From NCBI RefSeq assembly GCF_030269125.1, contig NZ_BSSM01000013.1, positions 186,001-250,000 of the forward strand: a stretch of 64,000 nt of DNA, in the 5' to 3' direction. A program made the translations under genes and the position numbers. The DNA comes from Streptomyces hygroscopicus subsp. hygroscopicus. Its GTDB lineage: Bacteria > Actinomycetota > Actinomycetes > Streptomycetales > Streptomycetaceae. How positions within the stretch are numbered: the stretch's first letter is position 1; every line of letters starts with the position of its first letter. Shown here piece after piece: positions 17,162-24,489 of the stretch. Under the pieces are notes generated by a model that had not been told where the DNA came from, ran no database searches, and saw nothing but the letters and a program-made list of their open reading frames with translations.

Positions 17162-17419
17162 GTGCACGACGAACTCGTAGATCACCTGACGCGATCCACG
17201 CCCCTCGGCAGGGGCGAGGCGCTGCGGGTGATCCAGGACGTGCTCGCCTATTTCGACGAGTCGACGGAGGATTTCGTCCGTCGCCGCCACCGCGAGCTCC
17301 AGGCCCAGGGCCTGGTGAACGCGGAGATCTTCGAACGGATCGGGGCGGACCTCAGGTATCGAGCGGTCGCACCGCCCGAGCTGACGCTCAGGCAGCTGCG
17401 CCGCATCGTCTACGGCTAG
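17162..17419 (+). CDS. conserved small hypothetical protein upstream of glmS2, 85 aa
   Basis: A helical, charged 85-aa protein (HDELVDHLTRSTPL, then EALRVIQDVLAYFDES, ending in LTLRQLRRIVYG). The GTG start at 17162 has GAGGA seven bases upstream. Third-position GC is strong. It ends 13 bp before glmS2 and is probably cotranscribed with it. No function can be assigned. The two-helix plus acidic pattern could suit a small regulator or partner protein, but nothing in the sequence proves that. Confidence 0.65.
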   Translation: MHDELVDHLTRSTPLGRGEALRVIQDVLAYFDESTEDFVRRRHRELQAQGLVNAEIFERIGADLRYRAVAPPELTLRQLRRIVYG

Positions 17420-17432
17420 GAATATCTTTAAT

Positions 17433-19250
17433 ATGTGCGGAATTGTCGGTTACATCGGGAAGCGTGACGTCGCGCCCCTCCTGCTGGAGGGCCTGCAGCG
17501 GCTGGAGTACCGCGGGTACGACTCCGCGGGCGTCGTGATCACCTCCCCGAAGGCGCCCGGCCTGAAGATGGTCAAGGCCAAGGGCCGGGTGCGCGACCTG
17601 GAGGCGAAGGTCCCGGCGCGCTTCAAGGGCACCACCGGCATCGCCCACACCCGCTGGGCCACCCACGGCGCCCCCTCCGACGTGAACGCCCACCCCCACA
17701 TGTCGGCCGACAACAAGGTCGCCGTCGTGCACAACGGCATCATCGACAACGCCGCCGACCTGCGCCGCAAGCTGGAGGCGGACGGCGTCGAGTTCCTCTC
17801 CGAGACCGACACCGAGGTCCTCACCCACCTCATCGCCCGCTCGACCGCCGAGAAGCTGGAGGACAAGGTCCGCCAGGCGGTCCGGCTGATCGAGGGCACG
17901 TACGGCATCGCCGTGCTGCACGCCGACTTCCCGGACCGGATCGTGGTGGCCCGCAACGGCTCCCCGGTCGTCCTCGGCATCGGCGAGAAGGAGATGTTCG
18001 TCGCCTCGGACATCGCCGCCCTCGTCACGCACACGCGCCAGATAGTGACCCTGGACGACGGCGAGATGGCCACCCTCAAGGCCGACGACTTCCGCACCTA
18101 CACCACCGAGGGCACGCGCACTACCGCCGAGCCCACCACGGTGGAGTGGGAGGCCGAGTCGTACGACATGGGCGGCCACGACACCTACATGCACAAGGAG
18201 ATCTTCGAGCAGGCCGACGCGGTCGACCGGGTGCTGCGCGGCCGGATCGACGACCGGTTCTCCACCGTGCACCTCGGCGGACTCAACCTCGACGCCCGCG
18301 AGGCCCGGCAGATCCGCCGCGTGAAGATCCTCGGCTGCGGCACCTCGTACCACGCCGGCATGATCGGCGCCCAGATGATCGAGGAGCTGGCCCGCATCCC
18401 CGCGGACGCCGAGCCGGCCTCCGAGTTCCGCTACCGCAACGCGGTCGTGGACCCCGACACGCTGTACGTCGCGGTCTCCCAGTCCGGTGAGACCTACGAC
18501 GTCCTCGCCGCCGTGCAGGAGCTGAAGCGCAAGGGCGCGCGGGTCTTCGGCGTCGTCAACGTGGTGGGTTCGGCGATCGCCCGTGAGGCGGACGCCGGGA
18601 TCTACGTCCACGCGGGCCCCGAGGTCTGCGTCGTCTCGACCAAGTGCTTCACCAACACCACGGTCGCCTTCGCGCTGCTCGCGCTGCACCTGGGCCGCAC
18701 GCGCGACCTCTCGGTGCGCGACGGCAAGCGGATCATCGAGGGCCTGCGCAGGCTGCCCGACCAGATCACCGAGATCCTCAAGCAGGAGGAGCAGATCAAG
18801 GAGCTGGCCGAGCTGTACGCCGACGCCCGCTCGATGCTCTTCATCGGCCGCGTCCGGGGCTACCCGGTCGCCCGCGAGGCCTCCCTCAAGCTCAAGGAGG
18901 TCTCGTACATCCACGCCGAGGCCTACCCCGCCTCCGAGCTGAAGCACGGCCCGCTGGCCCTGATCGAGCCGGCCCTGCCGACGGTCGCGATCGTCCCCGA
19001 CGACGACCTGCTGGAGAAGAACCGCGCCGCCCTGGAGGAGATCAAGGCCCGCGAGGGCAAGATCCTCGCCGTGGCCCACCAGCACCAGGAGAAGGCCGAC
19101 CAGACCATCGTCGTCCCGAAGAACGAGGACGAACTCGACCCGATCCTGATGGGCATCCCGCTCCAGCTCCTCGCCTACCACACGGCGCGGGCGCTGGGCC
19201 GGGACATCGACAAGCCGAGGAACCTCGCCAAGTCGGTGACGGTCGAGTAG
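17433..19250 (+). CDS. glmS2: glutamine-fructose-6-phosphate aminotransferase (isomerising)
   Basis: This 605-aa enzyme makes glucosamine-6-phosphate, precursor of peptidoglycan amino sugars. The mature N-terminus is the nucleophile in MCGIVGYIG, followed by an Ntn glutaminase domain (HTRWATHG, HNGIIDN, SETDTE) and two SIS sugar-isomerase domains (LGCGTSYHAGMI and SQSGETYDV in the first; FIGRVRGYPVAREASLKLKE in the second). It ends in the catalytic C-terminal tail PRNLAKSVTVE. The length is standard for GlmS. Position beside hexC and adpA matches the glmS2 locus of S. coelicolor (from memory). A terminator hairpin follows. Confidence 0.95.
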   Translation: MCGIVGYIGKRDVAPLLLEGLQRLEYRGYDSAGVVITSPKAPGLKMVKAKGRVRDLEAKVPARFKGTTGIAHTRWATHGAPSDVNAHPHMSADNKVAVVHNGIIDNAADLRRKLEADGVEFLSETDTEVLTHLIARSTAEKLEDKVRQAVRLIEGTYGIAVLHADFPDRIVVARNGSPVVLGIGEKEMFVASDIAALVTHTRQIVTLDDGEMATLKADDFRTYTTEGTRTTAEPTTVEWEAESYDMGGHDTYMHKEIFEQADAVDRVLRGRIDDRFSTVHLGGLNLDAREARQIRRVKILGCGTSYHAGMIGAQMIEELARIPADAEPASEFRYRNAVVDPDTLYVAVSQSGETYDVLAAVQELKRKGARVFGVVNVVGSAIAREADAGIYVHAGPEVCVVSTKCFTNTTVAFALLALHLGRTRDLSVRDGKRIIEGLRRLPDQITEILKQEEQIKELAELYADARSMLFIGRVRGYPVAREASLKLKEVSYIHAEAYPASELKHGPLALIEPALPTVAIVPDDDLLEKNRAALEEIKAREGKILAVAHQHQEKADQTIVVPKNEDELDPILMGIPLQLLAYHTARALGRDIDKPRNLAKSVTVE

Positions 19251-19276
19251 GGGACCGGACGAGGAGAGGACCGGAC

Positions 19277-19305
19277 GAACCCCCGTGCACGGCGCACGGG
19301 GGTTC
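19277..19305. terminator. Bidirectional terminator, glmS2 / universal stress protein
   Basis: A perfect 12-bp stem GAACCCCCGTGC / GCACGGGGGTTC with a 5-nt loop begins 27 bp after the glmS2 stop and ends 8 bp before the 3' end of the convergent gene. Confidence 0.88.
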
Positions 19306-19312
19306 CGCCGTC

Positions 19313-19840
19313 TCAGGGGATCACGATGACCGGGCGCCGCGCCCGCCGCGCGAGCCGCCCCGCGACGGAACCGAAGATGCGGCCGACGATCCCGTGCGTG
19401 GAGCCGACGACGATCGCGTCCGCCTCGTACTCCCGGCCCACCTCCTCGAGTTCGTGGCAGATGTCCCCGCCCCGCTCGACGAGGATCCAGGGCACCTCGG
19501 ACAGGTAGTCCGCGCAGGCGAGTTCGAGGCCGAGCACCTCCGTGCGGTGATCCGGCACGTCCACGAAGACCGGCGGCTCGCAGCCCGCCCAGACCGTGGT
19601 GGGCAGCCGGTTGGCGACATGCACGATGATCAGCCCGGAGTGGGAACGGTGCGCCATGCCGATCGCGTACGCGAGGGCGCGCTCACTGGAGGTGGAGCCG
19701 TCGAAGCCGACGACGACTCCGTGCCGGAAGGCGGGGTCGCAGGAATGACATGACTCTTCCGCCGCCAGGGGATCGGCCGCCGTGGGATCGGCGACCGGCC
19801 GCTTGCGGTCCGCGGGTTCGAAGAATTCGTGACCGGCCAT
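19313..19840 (-). CDS. universal stress protein, single UspA domain
   Basis: A 175-aa UspA-type protein. The domain spans about residues 40-175, starting at VVVGFDGSTSSERALAYA and ending in the ATP-binding signature GSTHGIVGRIFGSVAG plus RRPVIVIP. The first 40 residues are a polar extension. ATG 19840 is used; the open frame runs upstream to 20218 but those codons look non-coding and the natural N-terminal extension begins here. Family members bind ATP and respond to stress or growth arrest; the specific role is unknown. Convergent with glmS2, divergent from the small membrane-protein gene at 20195. Confidence 0.88.
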   Translation of the reverse strand: MAGHEFFEPADRKRPVADPTAADPLAAEESCHSCDPAFRHGVVVGFDGSTSSERALAYAIGMAHRSHSGLIIVHVANRLPTTVWAGCEPPVFVDVPDHRTEVLGLELACADYLSEVPWILVERGGDICHELEEVGREYEADAIVVGSTHGIVGRIFGSVAGRLARRARRPVIVIP

Positions 19841-20137
19841 GGCTGTCTCGGCGTTGTGATCCTTTATGGGACGGGACGACAGTGTGCAGCGGAGCTGTGT
19901 CCGGGATTCATCTTCCCCACCCCATACCCCCAAGGGTACGGCGGCACGCCTCCCGAGCCCAGTTGCCTTGCACGCTCCGTAAGCGGCCCCCCGACGTCCG
20001 TAGGGGTTCCCCGGAGCATGCACGAGCCGCGCCCGTTGCGCAATGCCCGTTGTCGCGTACAGGCGCTTTGCACGGAATTCGCGGACGCACGGCCGGTGAC
20101 CGACCGGTCGGACGGGCGTTGAACGGGGTGAGCCACC
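19841..20137. other. Divergent promoter region between the stress protein and a small membrane protein
   Basis: A relatively AT-rich gap with pyrimidine-rich blocks (CCCCACCCCATACCCCCAAGG at about 19915-19935) and a 12-bp palindrome CCGACCGGTCGG at 20100-20111. No open frame with streptomycete codon bias crosses it. It probably holds both divergent promoters. Confidence 0.5.
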
Positions 20138-20197
20138 GCCACAGGGAGCCACACGGCGCCACAGGCCGACACCGCTCGCCACAGGGAGTACGAGATG
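20138..20197. repeat. Three 20-bp phased repeats beginning GCCACAGG, running into a start codon
   Basis: GCCACAGG occurs at 20138, 20158 and 20178, exactly 20 bp apart. The first and third units share GCCACAGGGAG. The third unit includes the ribosome site (AGGGAG, 20183-20188) and the ATG at 20195. The two-helical-turn phasing suggests a protein-binding array or a recent tandem duplication. Confidence 0.7.
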
Positions 20198-20584
20198 CCC
20201 GGACCGCGGTCCAGCCACGAGGAGCCCGGCGCGCAGGACGGCACGGGCGAGCTGATCCGCTGGGCGGCCTTCAGCTGCGTCCTCGTCCCGGTGGTCCTGG
20301 TCTGGTACGGCACCTCGCTCGCCGGCGCCACGGGCACCGCGCTGGGGCTGGCCGCCGTCACCGCCGTCTGCCGGCTTCTGCTACGGCGGTCGGAGCGCGC
20401 GGCGCGGCGGGGCGCGCGCCGGAGCCGCGGGCGCGGCGCGCGGCGCGGCGGGGCGCGGGGCGCCGGGCGGGCCGGCGGGCGGGCCGGCGGACGGGAAGAG
20501 AGCCGCGGGGACGGCCCGATCGCTGGGCGTTGCGGCGTGCAAAGAGGCGGACGTCACACCCGGGGGAAGACACCGGTCGACTGA
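20195..20584 (+). CDS. small membrane protein with arginine/glycine-rich tail, 129 aa
   Basis: Two adjoining hydrophobic segments cover about residues 21-62 (IRWAAFSCVLVPVVLVWYG and LAGATGTALGLAAVTAVCRLLL). After them comes a very basic, low-complexity Arg/Gly/Ala tail up to about residue 105. The N-terminus is polar. The ATG at 20195 has AGGGAG six bases upstream, within the third 20-bp repeat. No family is recognised. The basic tail likely faces the cytoplasm and could contact nucleic acid or lipid head groups (inference). The gene lies directly upstream of adpA on the same strand, with a 379-bp gap. Confidence 0.6.
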   Translation: MPGPRSSHEEPGAQDGTGELIRWAAFSCVLVPVVLVWYGTSLAGATGTALGLAAVTAVCRLLLRRSERAARRGARRSRGRGARRGGARGAGRAGGRAGGREESRGDGPIAGRCGVQRGGRHTRGKTPVD

Positions 20585-20963
20585 CCGGTTTCCACGCTTC
20601 CAAGCGCTTCTTTTCAGCCAACTTCTGGATATCGCCCCAGGGTGGTCCGGACCACCCCTCAACCCCCGTTCCACCTGCACGGAAAGGGTCTACGGAGCGC
20701 TACGCACCCTACGCGGTTTGGCCACTGCCGGAAGGCGCACTTCCCTGCGCGGCCCGCGAGTGCAACCCTTCGTGATCGAATGCTTCACGCCAAGTTGTCA
20801 TGTCGACAATGTGCCGCATTTGGAACTGGTCACCGTGCGTCCGCGGGACCCAGTAGATTCGATCTTGACTGTCTTTACGGCGGGGGACTCGTGCAGGACC
20901 GAGGGGAAACGTGCAGGAGCGACACAACCGAGGAGCCGCGACCACCGAGGGGGGCTTAGCAGG
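20585..20963. promoter_or_regulatory. adpA: Upstream region of adpA
   Basis: A 379-bp gap, richer in A+T than its surroundings, which must hold the adpA promoter(s). It contains an 18-bp perfect palindrome at 20640-20657 (separate entry), a TAGATT hexamer at 20854-20859 usable as a -10 box, and the repeated word GTGCAGGA at about 20890 and 20920. In S. griseus adpA is controlled by the gamma-butyrolactone receptor ArpA and by AdpA itself; I could not identify an ArpA-like operator with confidence. Confidence 0.6.
20640..20657. promoter_or_regulatory. 18-bp perfect palindrome resembling a DasR site, upstream of adpA
   Basis: GGGTGGTCCGGACCACCC is fully self-complementary. Its inner TGGTC-CG-GACCA has both dre half-sites intact, with CG in place of the consensus central TA. 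It sits about 307 bp before the adpA start and 56 bp after the preceding gene. Whether DasR or another regulator reads it is unknown. Confidence 0.55.
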
Positions 20964-22190
20964 ATGAGCCACGACTCCACTGCCGCGTCGGAAGCCGCTG
21001 TCCGGAAACTGTCCGGACGCCGCCGCAAGGAGATCGTCGCGGTGCTGCTGTTCAGCGGCGGCCCCATCTTCGAGAGTTCCATACCGCTGTCGGTGTTCGG
21101 CATCGACCGCCAGGACGCCGGAGTGCCGCGTTACCGACTGCTGGTGTGCGGCGGCGAGGAGGGTCCGCTGCGGACCACGGGGGGCCTCGAACTCACCGCC
21201 CCCCACGGGCTGGAGGCGATCTCCCGCGCCGGTACGGTCGTCGTACCGGCCTGGCGCTCGATCACCGCGCCGCCGCCCGAGGAAGCGCTCGACGCGCTGC
21301 GCCGGGCACACGAGGAGGGCGCCCGCATCGTCGGGCTGTGCACCGGCGCGTTCGTGCTCGCGGCCGCCGGACTGCTCGACGGCCGCCCGGCGACCACCCA
21401 CTGGATGTACGCGCCGACGCTGGCCAAGCGCTATCCGTCGGTGCACGTCGACCCGCGGGAGCTGTTCGTCGACGACGGCGACGTGCTCACCTCCGCGGGG
21501 ACGGCGGCCGGAATCGATCTCTGTCTGCACATCGTGCGGACGGACCACGGCAACGAGGCGGCCGGCGCGCTGGCCCGCCGCCTGGTGGTCCCGCCGCGCC
21601 GCTCGGGCGGTCAGGAGCGCTACCTCGACCGGTCTTTACCCGAGGAGATCGGCGCCGACCCGCTCGCCGAGGTCGTCGCCTGGGCGCTGGAGCACCTCCA
21701 CGAGCAGTTCGACGTGGAGACGCTGGCGGCGCGGGCGTACATGAGCCGCCGCACGTTCGACCGCAGGTTCCGGTCGCTCACCGGGAGCGCGCCGCTGCAG
21801 TGGCTGATCACGCAGCGGGTGCTCCAGGCCCAGCGGCTGCTGGAGACGTCGGACTACTCGGTGGACGAGGTGGCCGGCCGGTGCGGGTTCCGCTCGCCGG
21901 TCGCGCTGCGCGGGCACTTCCGCCGCCAGCTCGGCTCCTCCCCCGCCGCCTACCGGGCCGCGTACCGGGCCCGCAGGCCGGGGGCCGAGAAGCCGGGTGA
22001 GGCGGAGACCGCGCCGCAACCGCCGTCCGGGCAGCCGCTGCCGTCCGCGGGGCTGCCGGGGCCGGGTCCGATGGGCACGATGCCGTCGGTGCTGCACGCG
22101 GAGCGGGACAGCGGAGTACCGATGCAGAGCAGGCGCACGGCGGGGGCCGGCGCGATGACGCTGCTGCCGGGGCCGCGCGCCGGGAGCTGA
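20964..22190 (+). CDS. adpA: AdpA, pleiotropic AraC/XylS-type developmental activator
   Basis: This 408-aa regulator is needed for aerial growth and secondary metabolism. The N-terminal DJ-1/PfpI-like dimerisation domain spans about residues 25-195 (IVAVLLFSGGPIFESSIPLSVFG, with the IVGLCTGAFVLAAAGLLDGR nucleophile-elbow-like segment). The C-terminal AraC DNA-binding domain spans about residues 230-320 (AARAYMSRRTFDRRF; VDEVAGRCGFRSPVALRGHFRR). The linker at codon 225 is a TTA (21636-21638), the bldA tRNA-Leu-dependent codon conserved in streptomycete adpA genes. ATG 20964 follows AGG and gives the usual AdpA length (398-410 aa); the longer frame to 20718 is not needed. Neighbours are the same as in S. 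coelicolor (orn downstream). Confidence 0.96.
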   Translation: MSHDSTAASEAAVRKLSGRRRKEIVAVLLFSGGPIFESSIPLSVFGIDRQDAGVPRYRLLVCGGEEGPLRTTGGLELTAPHGLEAISRAGTVVVPAWRSITAPPPEEALDALRRAHEEGARIVGLCTGAFVLAAAGLLDGRPATTHWMYAPTLAKRYPSVHVDPRELFVDDGDVLTSAGTAAGIDLCLHIVRTDHGNEAAGALARRLVVPPRRSGGQERYLDRSLPEEIGADPLAEVVAWALEHLHEQFDVETLAARAYMSRRTFDRRFRSLTGSAPLQWLITQRVLQAQRLLETSDYSVDEVAGRCGFRSPVALRGHFRRQLGSSPAAYRAAYRARRPGAEKPGEAETAPQPPSGQPLPSAGLPGPGPMGTMPSVLHAERDSGVPMQSRRTAGAGAMTLLPGPRAGS

Positions 22191-22213
22191 CCGGGAGCCG
22201 CTGAACGGGATGA

Positions 22214-22255
22214 AGGGGGAGGGGTGCGGAGTCCAGGCTCCGCGCCCCTCCCCTT
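22214..22255 (+). terminator. Strong terminator between adpA and orn
   Basis: A stem of about 18 bp with two G-T wobbles (22214-22231 pairing 22238-22255) and a 6-nt loop lies 23 bp after the adpA stop. It separates the two genes transcriptionally. Confidence 0.88.
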
Positions 22256-22330
22256 CTCCGCCCGTGTCCGCGCTCACTTCCCGGCCGACGCGGGGCATCC
22301 AAAAGGGGAGGTCCGCCTTAGGGTGGTCGC

Positions 22331-22936
22331 ATGAACGATCGCATGGTGTGGATCGACTGCGAGATGACCGGCCTCTCGCTGTCCGACGACGCTCTCATCG
22401 AGGTGGCCGCCCTCGTCACCGACTCCGAGCTGAACGTACTCGGCGAGGGGGTGGACATCGTCATCCGCCCGCCGGAGCGGGCGCTGGAGACGATGCCGGA
22501 GGTGGTGCGTCAGATGCACACCGCGTCCGGGCTGCTCGCCGAGCTCCCGAACGGCACGACGCTCGAGGACGCCGAGGCGCAGGTCCTGGCGTATGTGAAG
22601 GAGCACGTCAAGGAGCCCGGCAAGGCCCCGCTGTGCGGGAACTCCGTGGGCACCGACCGCGGCTTCCTGCTGCGGGACATGCCGACGCTGGAGGACTGGC
22701 TGCACTACCGGATCGTGGATGTCTCCTCGGTCAAGGAACTGGCCCGCCGCTGGTACCCGCGGGCGTACTTCAACAGCCCGGAGAAGAACGGCAACCACCG
22801 GGCCCTCGCCGACATCCGCGAGTCCATCGCCGAGCTGCGCTACTACCGCGAGGCCATCTTCGTCCCGCAGCCGGGCCCGGACTCGGAGACGGCCCGGACG
22901 ATCGCGGCGAAGCACGTGCTGCCCGCGGCGAAGTAG
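22331..22936 (+). CDS. orn: oligoribonuclease
   Basis: This 201-aa DEDDh 3'-5' exonuclease degrades RNA dinucleotides (and pGpG). Exo I DCEMTGL is near residue 10 with Asp and Glu ligands, Exo II contains NSVGTDRGFL, and Exo III contains NHRALADIRESI with catalytic His and Asp. Length is typical. In streptomycetes this gene (ornA) follows adpA and is required for full growth and development. Because it removes pGpG, it connects to the c-di-GMP enzyme encoded at 45180. Confidence 0.95.
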   Translation: MNDRMVWIDCEMTGLSLSDDALIEVAALVTDSELNVLGEGVDIVIRPPERALETMPEVVRQMHTASGLLAELPNGTTLEDAEAQVLAYVKEHVKEPGKAPLCGNSVGTDRGFLLRDMPTLEDWLHYRIVDVSSVKELARRWYPRAYFNSPEKNGNHRALADIRESIAELRYYREAIFVPQPGPDSETARTIAAKHVLPAAK

Positions 22937-22980
22937 GCCGGACAGGGTCCGCCCGGGGGGCCTCGCGAAAACGTGTGCGC

Positions 22981-23006
22981 GAGCACCCCCTCGGACCCTG
23001 TAGACT
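22981..23006 (+). promoter_or_regulatory. tRNA promoter element GAGCACCCC-N11-TAGACT
   Basis: GAGCACCCC at 22981 and a TAGACT -10-like hexamer at 23001 lie ahead of tRNA-His. The same word pair at the same 20-bp offset precedes two of the three tRNA-Lys genes in the window. A stem-loop (GGAAAC/GTTTCC, 23024-23040) follows in the leader. Confidence 0.6.
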
Positions 23007-23053
23007 TCTTCTCGGCCGGTCGGGGAAACGACAAGTTTCCGAGCACCGGTCAT

Positions 23054-23130
23054 GGTGGGTGTAGCTCAGCTGGTAGAGCACCTGGTTGTGGTCCAGGATG
23101 CCGCGGGTTCGAGTCCCGTCACTCACCCCA
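23054..23130 (+). tRNA. tRNA-His (GTG)
   Basis: A cloverleaf can be drawn: acceptor GTGGGTG (23055-) with CACTCAC (23120-23126), D arm GCTCAGCTGGTAGAGC, anticodon arm CCTGGTTGTGGTCCAGG with anticodon GTG, and T arm GCGGGTTCGAGTCCCGT. The extra G at 23054 serves as the tRNA-His G-1 opposite C73, and CCA is encoded at 23128-23130. It is followed by a terminator. Confidence 0.97.
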
Positions 23131-23136
23131 CCAGGG

Positions 23137-23172
23137 AAGCCCCTGATCAGCGGAGACGCCGATCAGGGGCTT
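23137..23172 (+). terminator. Terminator of tRNA-His
   Basis: A 12-bp stem AAGCCCCTGATC / GATCAGGGGCTT closes a 12-nt loop 6 bp after the encoded CCA, followed by CTTCGT. Confidence 0.85.
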
Positions 23173-23223
23173 CTTCGTCATCCGCGCGCGCCGTCGCCGG
23201 GGCGCACGGACGTACGGGCCCCA

Positions 23224-23248
23224 CGCGTGGGCCGCCGCGGCCCACGCG
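23224..23248 (-). terminator. Hairpin downstream of the LacI-family gene
   Basis: An 11-bp perfect stem CGCGTGGGCCG / CGGCCCACGCG with a 3-nt loop lies 3 bp past the stop of the minus-strand regulator gene. Confidence 0.75.
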
Positions 23249-23251
23249 GCG

Positions 23252-24307
23252 CTACGACGACGCCCGCACCACCAGCTCCGTGGGCAGCACCGCGTGCCGT
23301 CGCTCGCCCCGCCCCGGGCCCGCGGGGCGGCGGTCGGCGATCTCCGTCAGGAGCAGGTCGATCATGGCGCGGCCCATCTGCTCGATGGGCTGGCGGACAC
23401 TGGTGAGGGGCGGGTCCATGTGGCGGGCGATGACGGAGTCGTCGTAGCCGACGAGGGAGACGTCGTCGGGGATGCGGCGGCCCTGCTCGCGCAGCACCTG
23501 GCGGGCGCCGGCCGCCGTGACGTCCGAACCGGCGAACACCGCGTCGAGGTCCGGGCGGCGGGCGAGCAGGGCGGACATCGCGCGGCGACCGCCTTCCTCG
23601 GTGAAGTCGCCGCCTTCCACGAGGAGTTCGTCCACCTCGTGGCCCGCGGCGCGCAGGGCGTCCCGATAGCCGTCGACGCGGCGCCGGGCGCCGTAGACGT
23701 CCGGGCGGCCGGTGATGTGGGCGATGCGGGTGCGGCCGCGGGAAAGGAGGTGCTCCACGGCCGCGCGGGCGCCGCCGTAGTTGTCCGCGTCCACGGAGGG
23801 GAGCGGCTCCGTGTCCGAGCGCGGGCCACTGACCACCGCGGGGATCTCCAGCTCGGCCAGCAGGTCCGGCAGCGGGTCGTCGGCGTGCACCGAGACCAGG
23901 AGGACACCGTCCACCCGGTGGGCCGCCAGATAGTGCGCCAGGCGCTCCCGCTCGCGGTCGCTGCCCGCGAAGGTCAGGATCAACTGCATCTGGGTATCGG
24001 CCAGTTGAGCGCCGACCCCGCGCAGCATGTCCGAGAAGTACGGCTCCGTGAAGAACCGGGTCTCGGGCTCGGGGACGACCAGGGCGATGGCGTCGGTGCG
24101 GTTGGCGGCCAGCGCGCGGGCCGCCGTGTTGGGGACGTAGCCCAGTTCGGCGACCGCCGCCTCCACGGCGGCGCGGGTCGCGTCGCTGACCCGGGGCGAG
24201 CCGTTGATCACGCGCGAGACCGTGCCCCGGCCGACCCCGGCCCGAGCGGCGACCTCCTCCAGGGTGGGCCGCCGTCCGCCCCGGCCCCGCCCGTCGTTGA
24301 CCGCCAT
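23252..24307 (-). CDS. LacI-family repressor (CebR-like), last gene of the sugar-uptake cluster
   Basis: A 351-aa repressor. The N-terminal HTH (TLEEVAARAGVGRGTVSRVINGSPRVS, residues 15-41) is followed by the hinge AARALAANRT and a periplasmic-binding-type effector domain (ALVVPEPETRFFTEPYFSDML; DAVFAGSDVTAAGARQVL; SLVGYDDSVIARHMDPPLTSV). It is closely related to the second LacI protein encoded at 30296: hinge, PYFSDML/PYFSEII and C-terminal PTELVVR blocks match. It lies 182 bp downstream of a GH1 gene on the same strand, so it may autoregulate as part of that unit. Candidate operators in the cluster are TGGGAGCGCTCCCA-type. The effector is probably a beta-glucoside such as cellobiose (inference). 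Confidence 0.9.
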   Translation of the reverse strand: MAVNDGRGRGGRRPTLEEVAARAGVGRGTVSRVINGSPRVSDATRAAVEAAVAELGYVPNTAARALAANRTDAIALVVPEPETRFFTEPYFSDMLRGVGAQLADTQMQLILTFAGSDRERERLAHYLAAHRVDGVLLVSVHADDPLPDLLAELEIPAVVSGPRSDTEPLPSVDADNYGGARAAVEHLLSRGRTRIAHITGRPDVYGARRRVDGYRDALRAAGHEVDELLVEGGDFTEEGGRRAMSALLARRPDLDAVFAGSDVTAAGARQVLREQGRRIPDDVSLVGYDDSVIARHMDPPLTSVRQPIEQMGRAMIDLLLTEIADRRPAGPGRGERRHAVLPTELVVRASS

Positions 24308-24489
24308 GGTCGCCGCCCTCCGTTCGCAGCTGTCAGGCCAGGAATCTAACAGCAGGCATCCGTCCGCCCCCGCTCGCCGTCGTCCCCGCCGAGCCGGTTC
24401 CCGCGCCCCTCGGTCCGCTCGGAGCGCGACGGGGCGCGACCCGCCGGCGGCCGCGCCCCCCGGACCTGACGGTCACTCCCGCGCTCCGC

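Noticed and set aside
17380..17432. dre site in front of glmS2
   Set aside because: No TGGTC-N2-GACCA pattern was found in the short gap or the end of the preceding gene.
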